24,111 bases of DNA. It comes from UBA6164 sp964527325. Lineage in GTDB: Bacteria > Patescibacteriota > Gracilibacteria > BD1-5 > UBA6164. Under the pieces are notes generated by a model. It was not told where the DNA came from. It searched no databases and saw only the letters and a program-made list of their open reading frames with translations. The stretch spans positions 1 to 24,111 of the forward strand of contig CAZGNU010000023.1 in the NCBI GenBank assembly GCA_964527325.1, given 5' to 3'. This document shows, piece by piece, positions 17,531 to 24,111 of the stretch. The translations under genes were made by a program, and so were the position numbers. How positions within the stretch are numbered: the stretch's first letter is position 1; each line of letters begins with the position of its first letter.

Positions 17531-18088
17531 ATGTATAAAAAACTTTTAGTAGTACTATTTATTACATTTTTTATATCTTCTTGTGGTGATGAAACAACAA
17601 CTGTAGTGTCTTCTTGACTTGAAAAAATTGAAACTGAAAATATTTCTATTGAAATACCTTTAAGCTGGAAAATTTTAGAAAATACTGAAGATATTTTACC
17701 TAAGATAAAAAGTGGTAAAATAGAATTAGCAGTTGCTTCTGAAAACATAGTAAATGGTTTCTCAAACAATTTGCTCATATTATCTGACAAACTAGAAACA
17801 TTTACAACATCAAAAGATTTCTCAATGTTAAACAATGTTTGAGCATCAGCTGATTATTTAGATTACAGAAAACTAGAATCAAAAGAATTCAAATTTGCAG
17901 ATGAAGAAGTAAGTGTTATATATATTTTCGAAGCAAAATACAATTTAGACACACCAAAGCTAAAATTCTTACAAACATCACATATATGTAATCAAACAGA
18001 TGCATTTTTTATAACACTAGCACTTCCAACATCCATTCAAGACACATCTAAGTATGAATCATTTTTGAAGACGTTTAGGTGTAAATAA
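17531..18088 (+). CDS. secreted lipoprotein
   Basis: 185 residues. The N-terminus MYKKLLVVLFITFFISSC is a lipoprotein signal with the lipid-modified cysteine at 18 (lipobox ISSC). The mature part has an alternating strand/helix pattern beginning ISIEIPLSWKILENTEDI, like PsbP/Mog1-type domains that start with a strand and a W-containing loop, and ends with QTDAFFITLALP and YESFLKTFRCK. The family cannot be named with certainty and the role is unknown. It is the last gene before tRNA-Cys. Confidence 0.8.
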
Positions 18089-18093
18089 AACCT

Positions 18094-18124
18094 TACCCTA
18101 ACCTTCTCCTTTGAATGAGAGGGT
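18094..18124. repeat. imperfect pyrimidine-rich hairpin
   Basis: ACCC (about 18095-18098) with GGGT (18121-18124) and TCTC (18105-18108) with GAGA (18117-18120) form a bulged stem. Its base composition (CCCTAACC...GAGAGGGT) resembles the hairpin at 6716-6735 read on the other strand. It may help end the lipoprotein transcript or be a decayed copy of a dispersed repeat. Confidence 0.35.
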
Positions 18125-18143
18125 ATAAATAAGTAAAAAACTT

Positions 18144-18171
18144 TTGAAATTACTTTTTTTTTCTTTATAAT
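18144..18171 (+). promoter_or_regulatory. promoter of tRNA-Cys
   Basis: TTGAAA (18144-18149) and a consensus TATAAT (18166-18171) are 16 bases apart. Transcription would start near 18178, about 12 bases before the mature tRNA. This is the best -10 hexamer in the neighbourhood. Confidence 0.65.
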
Positions 18172-18190
18172 CCTCTTGCAATAAAATAAT

Positions 18191-18264
18191 GGTGCCATGG
18201 TAGAGTGGTTATACAGCGGTCTGCAACACCGTATACAGCGGTTCGAGCCCGCTTGGCACCTCCA
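18191..18264 (+). tRNA. tRNA-Cys (GCA)
   Basis: A complete 74-base tRNA cloverleaf. The 7-bp acceptor stem GGTGCCA/TGGCACC closes perfectly. The anticodon arm GCGGT CTGCAAC ACCGT has anticodon GCA at 18223-18225 and one G-U pair. The T arm AGCGG TTCGAGC CCGCT is perfect with the standard TTCGA loop. The discriminator is T, the base expected for cysteine tRNAs, and CCA is encoded in the DNA. A terminator follows at 18280-18305. Confidence 0.97.
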
Positions 18265-18279
18265 AATAAAATTGAAGAT

Positions 18280-18305
18280 AAAAATGGCTATTTATAGCCG
18301 TTTTT
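18280..18305 (+). terminator. intrinsic terminator after tRNA-Cys
   Basis: AAAAATGGCTA pairs with TAGCCGTTTTT (one T-G pair) and continues into a T-rich run. It ends the tRNA transcript 15 bases beyond the CCA. Confidence 0.8.
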
Positions 18306-18417
18306 ATTGTTTTTGAGTATTGGGGGATAGATTGATTTCATGCTTTTTTTAATTTTAAAAATAATTTTTAAGTTAAATTTACTATATATAAAAATATATA
18401 TTGTATATATAATAATC

Positions 18418-18445
18418 TTGCAAAAATAATTTATATTGTTATGAT
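18418..18445 (+). promoter_or_regulatory. promoter of the RhuM-family gene
   Basis: TTGCAA (18418-18423) and TATGAT (18440-18445) are spaced by 16 bases, about 32 bases before the start codon at 18477. The stretch 18306-18417 upstream is very AT-rich and holds no gene. Confidence 0.45.
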
Positions 18446-18476
18446 AATATATATTTAGTAAAAAAAATAAAAATTT

Positions 18477-19484
18477 ATGAAAAAACAAAATAACATAATA
18501 ATATATAATACGGACGACTGAAAATCTGCTGTTTCTTTGTATTCAAAAGATTGAAGCTTTTGGATGAATCAAAACCAGATTGCTGAACTTTTTGACACCT
18601 CTATTCAAAATATTAGTATTCATACAAAGAATATCTTTGAAGAGTGAGAATTAAGCCAAGAATCAGTTATTAAGGATTACTTAACAACTGCCTCTGATTG
18701 AAAGAAATATGAAGTTACTTTTTATTCTTTAAAAATGATTTTAGCTATTGGTTTTAGGGTTAGAAGTAAAAGGTGAATACAGTTTAGAAAATGGGCTAAT
18801 CATAATTTGAGAGAATATATGATTAAAGGCTTTATAATGGATGATGAAAGATTGAAAAATTCTGATGGAAGACCTGATTATTTTGATGAATTACTTGCTA
18901 GAATTAGAGATATTAGAACTTCTGAAAAGAAGTTTTATCAAAAAGTGAGAGATTTATTAATTCTAAGTAGTGATTATGATTCTAGTGATAAAGTTACTCA
19001 AATGTTTTTTGCTGAAACTCAAAATAAAATATTGTATGCAATTACTGGTAAAACTGCTTCTGAAATAATAGTTGATAGAGCTCTTGAAAATAAACCAAAT
19101 ATGAACTTAACGAGTTGGAAATGAAAGATTGTTAGAAAATGAGATATTTTCATTGCAAAAAATTATTTAACTGAAGATGAAGTTGATAGTTTAAATAGGT
19201 TTGTCATGGTTTTTTTAGAATCTGCTGAATTAAGAGTAAAAGATGAAAAAGATATTACCTTAAGTTTTTGGAGAGAAAATATTGATAAAATTATTGAATT
19301 TAATAGAAAAAAAATATTAAAAAATAATTGAAGTATTTCAAATAAACAAATGAAAGAAAAAGTAGATATTGTGTATAAAAAATTTAATAAAATTAGAAAA
19401 AGCATTGAAATAAAAGAAGCTAACAAACAAGATCTAGTTGAATTAGAAGAATTAGAAAAAATTATAAAAATTTGAAAAAAATAA
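18477..19484 (+). CDS. RhuM-family DNA-binding-like protein
   Basis: 335 residues of the RhuM family, first noted in a Salmonella pathogenicity island and found in many bacteria near mobile or defence genes; its biochemical role is not settled. The N-terminal part (FWMNQNQIAELFDTSIQNIS, near 23-42) reads as a helix-turn-helix, followed by IFEEGELSQESVIKDY, TFYSLKMILAIGFRVRSKRG and QFRKWA near 105. The C-terminal domain contains DDERLKNSDGRPDYFDELL, IRTSEKKFYQKVRDL, NKILYAITGKTASEIIVDRA near 180 and KPNMNLTSWKGK. The last 60 residues are a Lys/Glu-rich helix. It has its own promoter and no restriction-modification or toxin gene beside it. Confidence 0.9.
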
Positions 19485-19558
19485 AATATCTTAGATTAGT
19501 ATAAAATTATAATTTAATCTCATCCAATATATTTCTTAAAGTTCGCTTACATCAACAT

Positions 19559-19631
19559 CAAGCACCTAAAAGCGGCTTATTGAGTCGTGTTTGTTTTATT
19601 CAAGATAAACTATTATCTTAGTTATTTTTTT
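19559..19631 (+). ncRNA. candidate small RNA or 3' structured element
   Basis: In a 176-base gap, CAAGCA (19559-19564) pairs with TGTTTG (19588-19593) and CGGCT (19573-19577) with AGTCG (19583-19587), giving one stacked hairpin with an 8-base bulge (CCTAAAAG) on the left and no gap on the right. A second hairpin, AAGATAA/TTATCTT (19602-19619), follows and leads to a T-run at 19625-19631. The local GC content is well above the surroundings. It is either the 3' end of the RhuM message or an independent RNA; no family recognised. Confidence 0.4.
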
Positions 19632-19660
19632 AAAATTTTACCTTTTAAACAATTAAAATT

Positions 19661-20233
19661 ATGTTCTTATTTACATTAATAATATTACCTTTATTATCAT
19701 ATTTTATATTTAATATTTATAAAAGTGATTATAAAGAATCAAATTGAGTAGTAAAAATGATATGAATTCTATGATTATTAATATTAATAATTATAATTAC
19801 ATCTGAAATTTTTCATAGAAGAGATAGTTATCTTGTTATAACACTGATTTGGTATCTTGCAGTATTTTTATATTATTTTATTCTTAGTTTTAAATTACAA
19901 TTAAAAAATATTTCAAAAATAAAGTACACTAAAATTACTCTTTCAGGAGCATTAATAAAGCTATTTTATATGATTTGTTTATTTATATTTTTTATAAATG
20001 TTGTAGATGATTCTAGAGTTATTAACAAATTAAATATATTTAGACATAGTTCAGATTGGCATATTAATTTTGTTTTTGTATTTTTTGCTACAATTTTATT
20101 ATCATGATTAATATATGAATTAATTGATATGATTAAAAATAATATTTTTAGAAAAATACTTGATAATAGAACGATGAAAACTAAGTTAAAAAGGGAACTA
20201 AAGAGGGAAATATTGAAAGAATTAAAAAGTTAA
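19661..20233 (+). CDS. hypothetical membrane protein with four helices
   Basis: 190 residues with hydrophobic segments near 2-16, 29-47, 55-76, 93-113 and 130-151, then a strongly basic C-terminal helix (RKILDNRTMKTKLKRELKR) on the cytoplasmic side. The family is not recognised. ATG at 19661 follows the structured element by 29 bases, and the gene ends in its own terminator. Confidence 0.75.
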
Positions 20234-20240
20234 TTTATAG

Positions 20241-20263
20241 GCTATCAAATAGGTAGCTTTTTT
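20241..20263 (+). terminator. intrinsic terminator
   Basis: GCTATC (20241-20246) pairs with GGTAGC (20252-20257, one T-G pair) over AAATA and is followed by six T residues. It ends the membrane-protein transcript before the convergent zinc-ribbon gene. Confidence 0.75.
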
Positions 20264-20304
20264 AATAAGAGTAATATGTTATTGTAATCTGATTTTTTTA
20301 CATT

Positions 20305-20427
20305 TTACCCATGTATAACAGTAGGTAAACACCCAACACATACAAATTTTTCTTCACCATCTTTTTCTATTTTAACTAAAACTTTGTCATGTGATGTTTT
20401 TTCACACATAAAACATTTATTTTCCAT
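20305..20427 (-). CDS. 40-residue zinc-ribbon protein
   Basis: A tiny gene on the minus strand: 40 residues with two CxxC knuckles, Cys5-x2-Cys8 and Cys30-x2-Cys33, separated by a charged beta hairpin (KVLVKIEKDGEEKFV), and the ending CLPTVIHG. Four cysteines in this arrangement predict one structural zinc. Similar tiny ribbons occur singly in candidate-phyla genomes; their partners are unknown, though RNA or ribosome binding is common for the fold. ATG at 20427 is the only start giving the first knuckle. It diverges from the unknown three-gene cluster. Confidence 0.75.
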   Translation of the reverse strand: MENKCFMCEKTSHDKVLVKIEKDGEEKFVCVGCLPTVIHG

Positions 20428-20497
20428 AATTTTTATAATATTAAATAAGATTACTAAAATAGTAATGATTTAATTAATAATTACAAGAAAAAAAATA

Positions 20498-20534
20498 TAT
20501 AATGAAGGTTCCTGTGAAAACAGGGCCTTTTTTG
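20498..20534 (+). promoter_or_regulatory. promoter-proximal hairpin ahead of unknown operon
   Basis: A consensus TATAAT (20498-20503) is followed within four bases by GG TT CCTGT GAAA ACAGG G CC (20507-20527) and a T-run: a terminator-type stem with a GNRA-like tetraloop. It faces the three-gene cluster and lies 55 or more bases before its first start. It may attenuate the cluster or end a very short transcript; the zinc-ribbon gene upstream runs the other way, so it terminates no visible gene. Confidence 0.5.
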
Positions 20535-20589
20535 TTTTTTATAAAAAAATATGATAAAATATAGTTATATATTTATTAAAAATAAAAAT

Positions 20590-20844
20590 ATGGCAAATAT
20601 GGCAAAAATATCATTTATTACGGATTCTTTGAATATACCTGATGATATTAAAAAAGAAGTATTATTAAATGTTGATAAAATTGAGGTAATAGATTTTTTA
20701 GAAATTGTAGAAAAATATTTAAATTCTGTGAAAAAAATTAAGCAAAAAAATAAACATGTTTCTATAGAATATGTAACTAATACAAATAATTTTAAAGAAA
20801 CATTAGATAAGCAAGAAGAAAAATTACCAGAAATTGATTTTTAA
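20590..20844 (+). CDS. small protein of unknown function, cluster gene 1
   Basis: 84 residues from the ATG at 20590: MANMAKISFITDSLNIPDD and then two helices rich in Lys, Glu and Ile (EVLLNVDKIEVIDFLEIVEK, KNKHVSIEYVTN), ending LDKQEEKLPEIDF. No membrane segment, cysteine cluster or familiar motif. An ATG at 20551 would add 13 residues but gives a less typical hydrophobic-basic start. It precedes the next gene by 20 bases. Unknown; the helical pattern would suit an adaptor or small partner of the larger downstream protein. Confidence 0.7.
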   Translation: MANMAKISFITDSLNIPDDIKKEVLLNVDKIEVIDFLEIVEKYLNSVKKIKQKNKHVSIEYVTNTNNFKETLDKQEEKLPEIDF

Positions 20845-20864
20845 TTTTTTAATATTAAAAAATT

Positions 20865-22010
20865 GTGAGTGAAACAATAAAAAATGTAGAAAATCAAACT
20901 GAAAAAAATGCTAGTATTTCTGAAAGATTTAAAAATATTGAAGATTCATTAAATATTATAAATGATGATGATAAAGTATCTGATGATATTGATGAAACAC
21001 AATATAAAATAAATGCATTAAAACGACAATGAAATATTTCAAAAGAAACAGAAATAGCATTTAATAGAGTTTTAGATAAACATGATAAACTTGTTGAAAG
21101 ACAATTTGAGTCTAGTTTAGAATATATTGATGCAACACAAGATTTATTAGTAGATTTGAGTGAACTAAAATTAAAAAATTGAAAAAAACTAAAAGAAGTT
21201 ACAATTGATTGATGATTGTTTGAAACTACTATTGCATTATATGAATGAACTAAAAAAGCATGAGAAAAAATAATTGATGAATTTAAACAAAATTTAAAAA
21301 CATTTGTAAGTCCTGATGAATGGATGCAAATAGTAAAAGCATTATGACAGGCATTGATTCCACCGATAGATTTTATTAAAAATATACTTGAATGAATTAA
21401 AAATCATGCAACTAGAATATATGATTATATCCAAATGGTGAGTGAAAATTCAACAAAAAAATGATTTTGAGTTGAAATGAGTAAGTATTTACCAGAAACC
21501 TGATTACCATTACTGATATCATCTGTATGACCTTGAAAATTTTTTAAAATATTGAAAATAGATAAATTTATTCCTGATAGTGTAATGAATTTATGAAAAA
21601 AATGAGAAAAACCTAAAGAATCCTGATGAGAAGTAGAAAAAGATTTAGTAAATCCATTAGAATTTAGATTTGCAGCTAATGTTCCAATAGAAAAAGCAAG
21701 AGATAATATTGAAAAAGTTTGAGAATTGTTAACAAAAGAGTACTTTACATTCTGATTTGAAATGAGTAATAAGGCTCTTAGAACATTAGTAGAAATGACT
21801 GATTATATAATAAAAAATAAGGATAAAATTAAGCTAAGCAAAGAAGTTAAAAGTGATATGGTTTTAAATCTTTCAAGAATGAATAGAAAAATTACTACTA
21901 TCATGGATAATGATAATGTACCTATGAAAACAAAAAGATTTTTAAATAAAGTAAGATCAAAAAAAATGGTTGTTGCTTATAATAAAATTAATCCACAAAA
22001 AATAAAATAA
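20865..22010 (+). CDS. unknown protein, cluster gene 2
   Basis: 381 residues starting at GTG 20865; the frame contains many TGA codons, so under the standard code only the last 82 residues would be noticed. Residues 1-110 are acidic and helical (coiled-coil-like), 110-210 hold amphipathic helices (PDEWMQIVKALGQALIPPID, IKNILEGIKNHATRIYDYIQ), 215-250 is a Gly/Pro-rich, mildly hydrophobic region (LPETGLPLLISSVGPGKFFK), and the C-terminal third is a basic helical domain ending KINPQKIK. No catalytic motif is evident. One in-frame CGA occurs at 21024. Family not recognised; a structural or scaffold protein is my best guess. Confidence 0.75.
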
Positions 22011-22035
22011 TATTATATTTATTAATAAAAAAATT

Positions 22036-22527
22036 ATGACAGATTATAATAAGATTCAGGATTTAGAATGAGTTACTTGAGAAGAACTTTTTAGAGAATC
22101 TTGAGAAGCTTATGAAAAACAAGTTAAACTAGCGGTAAAAAAAATTAATAATACAATTAAAAAAATAAAATCTTGAGATAATGAAGAAATAAATATATTC
22201 ATGAGAATGATTTTCGAAAAAAATAAGGAGGGATATAAAAATAATCCACACAAATTTCAGGAAGAAATTATAGAGTGGTTAAAAAAATATATTGCTTATA
22301 TTAAAGGTGATTTGTGAAATGATTCTGAAAACTTTTTAGAAGATGATTATGAGTTTATATTTGAGAAATTTGAAGAACACTTTAATAAACTTATATATTT
22401 TGGTGGAGTTAATCCTTTTGAGAAACAAATGAAAGAACAAGAATATAGTGAATTAGAAAAGAAATATTCTTGAGTAATTTGATGGTTAAAATCTACAGTT
22501 TCATGAATATTAAATAAAAATAATTAA
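22036..22527 (+). CDS. unknown protein, cluster gene 3
   Basis: 163 residues, charged and largely helical: LEGVTGEELFRESGEAYEKQ, a helical middle (IFMRMIFEKNKEGYKNNPHK), an aromatic and acidic segment (DDYEFIFEKFEEHFNKLIYF), and a slightly hydrophobic C-terminus GVIGWLKSTVSGILNKNN that could be an amphipathic membrane-touching helix. It follows cluster gene 2 by 25 bases and ends in a terminator, closing the unit. No family recognised. Confidence 0.75.
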
Positions 22528-22540
22528 AATAATAAAGCAA

Positions 22541-22568
22541 AAAAAGGCACTCAGTTTAGTGCCTTTTT
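22541..22568. terminator. intrinsic terminator
   Basis: AAAAAGGCACT (22541-22551) and AGTGCCTTTTT (22558-22568) form a perfect 11-bp stem over a 6-base loop, with A and T runs making it usable from both sides. It separates the unknown cluster from the convergent membrane protein. Confidence 0.9.
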
Positions 22569-22587
22569 AAAATTAAATTTATAATTT

Positions 22588-22920
22588 TTAAACGGTATCA
22601 TACGCAAAAAATAATTTCAAATTTTTTCCTTCAGTAGATTGCATTACTGCAATTAAGCCAATAATCAGAAAAATAATGATTGCAGGTAATTGATAAATTG
22701 CTCCAGCTTTTTTCTCACCTACTGAATGTTTGGTTAGAGAAAGTACCATAAATACATCTCCAATAATATGGAGAGTAATAACTGATAAATTTATTGCCAG
22801 GTTTCCTTTATCAAGAAACTGAATCAATAAAACAGTTAATAAACAAACAACTAGTACTTTTAAATTACTTCTTACAAAATCCTCAAAATCTGAACAAAAT
22901 GCTCTTAAAAATATTTTCAT
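22588..22920 (-). CDS. hypothetical membrane protein
   Basis: 110 residues with three clear helices near 18-36, 43-64 and 74-94, a cytoplasmic N-terminal stretch MKIFLRAFCSDFEDFVRSN, and the loop LTKHSVGEKKAGAIYQLPA between helices two and three. It contains no TGA and is among the few genes here that read through under either code. The usage of GCN and CTG codons looks slightly richer than in neighbours, but the gene is too short to argue for transfer. Function unknown. Confidence 0.75.
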   Translation of the reverse strand: MKIFLRAFCSDFEDFVRSNLKVLVVCLLTVLLIQFLDKGNLAINLSVITLHIIGDVFMVLSLTKHSVGEKKAGAIYQLPAIIIFLIIGLIAVMQSTEGKNLKLFFAYDTV

Positions 22921-22997
22921 AATATATCCTCACTTGTAATTTTTTTTAGTAGAAGTATTTATGTTATATATAAAAAAAATAAAAAGTAAAGAAAATA

Positions 22998-23027
22998 TTG
23001 ACTTTCAGCTTTATTTATCTATATTAT
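22998..23027 (+). promoter_or_regulatory. promoter of the metallo-beta-lactamase-fold gene
   Basis: TTGACT (22998-23003), one base from the consensus -35, and TATTAT (23022-23027) are 18 bases apart in the 142-base gap between divergent genes. A start near 23035 would give a leader of about 28 bases. Confidence 0.5.
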
Positions 23028-23062
23028 ATTATAATAATTTTATTATGATTATGAAATAATGT

Positions 23063-24100
23063 ATGTCAAATACTAATGTTACTATGTTCGGTGGGGTTAC
23101 AAAGATAGATTCAAAAGGAAATCAAATATTGAGTCTGACTTGATCAGGTACTCTTTTAGAGGTATGAGGACTTAGAATATTAACAGACATATGACTATTT
23201 CAATGAGGTTCATGAGCAGAAGCTTTTAATGCAACAAATGTAGATTTTTTAAAAGGTATTGATGCTGTAGTTATAACTCATCCACATGTAGATCATGTTT
23301 GAAGATTACCACTTTTGTATAAACATGGTTTTAGATGACCAATATATATGACACCTGCTTCAAGAAAAATCACTAAAGAAATGCTTCTTGATTGTTATAA
23401 AATTCAAGAAGAAGAAAAGGAAGAAAGGATCAAAAGAAATAATAAACTATGATTTAGATTAAGAGATGCTTTAAAAATAAAGCAAGCTCTTTTATCATTG
23501 AAAAAAAATAATATTAAGGACAGTGAAGAAAAACAAAACATTCAGGCATTTTTATATAAAAAATTAGGAAAATCTTATAACGAAAAAAGTGTTTTAAAAG
23601 AAATAAATGAATTTTTAAGTTTTCATAAAGTTGAAAAAGAATCAGATATTTGAAAAGTAATAGCAAAACTAAAAGAAACTCTTTTCTCAGAAGAAGATTT
23701 GCAATGAGTTATAGCAATGATAGAGTCTTTAGAATACTGAGAAGAAAAAATTATTTCAAATGAAGAAATAAATATTGAAAACAAAAATACTGAAAATCAT
23801 GGAATATTAGTAGATTTACCAGAAAAAATATCAGCAGATTGATTTAATGAAATTATTACAGTAGGTACTATTGAGGATAAAAGAAAGTTAAGAAAAATAT
23901 GGGAAAACAAATTATCTCAAGAAATTGAAAGGGTTTTTCATGAAAATCCAGATCTTATTAATGATGAGAAAAATAAATTAGAAAAAGAATTAAAAACAGC
24001 TTATATTTATTGTAATGAACAATATTCATTTCTAAAAAATAATAAATCAAATAAAGATGGCTCTTTTTTTCGTAGCGGGAAATTAAAATCCAAAAACTAA
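23063..24100 (+). CDS. metallo-beta-lactamase-fold protein, probably truncated
   Basis: 345 residues. The first 110 are a clear metallo-beta-lactamase N-terminal half of the kind found in beta-CASP RNases: TMFGGVTKIDSKGNQILSLT, LTDIGLFQGG, VVITHPHVDHVGRLPLLYKH (HxHxDH zinc motif near 77-82) and RGPIYMTPASRKITKEML. Then follow some 220 charged helical residues (an insertion) and a stop at 24098. The motifs expected later in the fold (a third histidine in an AGHxxGS-like strand, the PDxxxCE-type beta-CASP motif) are absent. The last coded stretch passes an eight-base T-run into composition unlike the rest, 11 bases before the window ends. It may be cut by a frameshift, by a contig-end artefact or by real truncation. 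ATG at 23063 directly follows an in-frame TAA. Confidence 0.75.
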
Positions 24101-24111
24101 CTAAATTTTTA

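Noticed and set aside
20502..20564. Leader peptide of 20 codons upstream of the unknown cluster
   Set aside because: Its start codon overlaps the likely -10 element and the composition is uninformative; not supported as a gene.
554..24100. Mycoplasma-type code with UGA as tryptophan
   Set aside because: ARGID, HRIGRTGR, Walker A and GPHLHFE-type motifs need glycine at TGA, and TGG is still used for Trp.

Overview
The window reads as a fragment of a low-GC genome from the Gracilibacteria/Absconditabacteria (former BD1-5/GN02 and SR1) branch of the candidate phyla radiation, using translation table 25 (UGA = glycine). The evidence is internal. In a DEAD-box helicase (554-2338), TGA occupies the invariant glycines of motif V (ARGID) and of motif VI (HRIGRTGR). 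In a MutS homologue it occupies both glycines of the Walker A core GPNMGGKST, and it does the same in TsaE, RecF, the M23 peptidase and others. TGG still encodes Trp. Read with the standard code, nearly every gene here breaks into pieces; read with TGA as Gly, 25 long intact genes appear, each ending in TAA or TAG. CGN codons are almost absent. The only CGG found in a gene lies at a position of MutS where many relatives carry Trp. Starts are AT-rich and lack clear Shine-Dalgarno sequences.

Layout. 1-553: no gene; a GC-rich hairpin, then a promoter, long-stem and terminator arrangement that could be a small structured RNA (about 252-442), then the leader of the helicase. 554-2338: DeaD-type helicase with a DbpA-like RNA-binding domain and an RGG tail, convergent with a baseplate-J-like membrane protein (2370-3977). 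4116-6676: a MutS lacking its N-terminal domains, a 24-bp-stem palindrome, and a GT4 glycosyltransferase. 6751-7101 (minus): STAS protein. 7194-12322: a likely co-directional unit with tsaE, a lysine-rich polytopic membrane protein, a YmdB-type phosphodiesterase, a second copy of the palindrome, a small membrane protein and a large M23/glucosaminidase-like wall hydrolase. 12399-14207: an MscS channel and an AbiEi-like winged-helix protein. 14234-17079 (minus): Ig-like surface protein, recF and gatC. 17101-18264: membrane protein, lipoprotein and tRNA-Cys. 18477-20233: RhuM-family protein, a candidate structured RNA and a membrane protein. 20305-20427 (minus): 40-residue zinc ribbon. 20590-22527: three adjacent genes of unknown function behind a leader hairpin. 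22588-22920 (minus): membrane protein. 23063-24100: metallo-beta-lactamase-fold protein that stops before its C-terminal motifs, next to the end of the window.

Together the genes are mostly cell-envelope and housekeeping: wall remodelling (M23), osmotic protection (MscS), surface proteins, tRNA modification and charging (TsaE, GatC), and RNA and DNA maintenance (DeaD, MutS, RecF). The less ordinary content is the set of structured intergenic elements, the shortened MutS, the lysine-rich membrane protein and the unassigned three-gene cluster. I see no rRNA, CRISPR array, transposase or prophage module.
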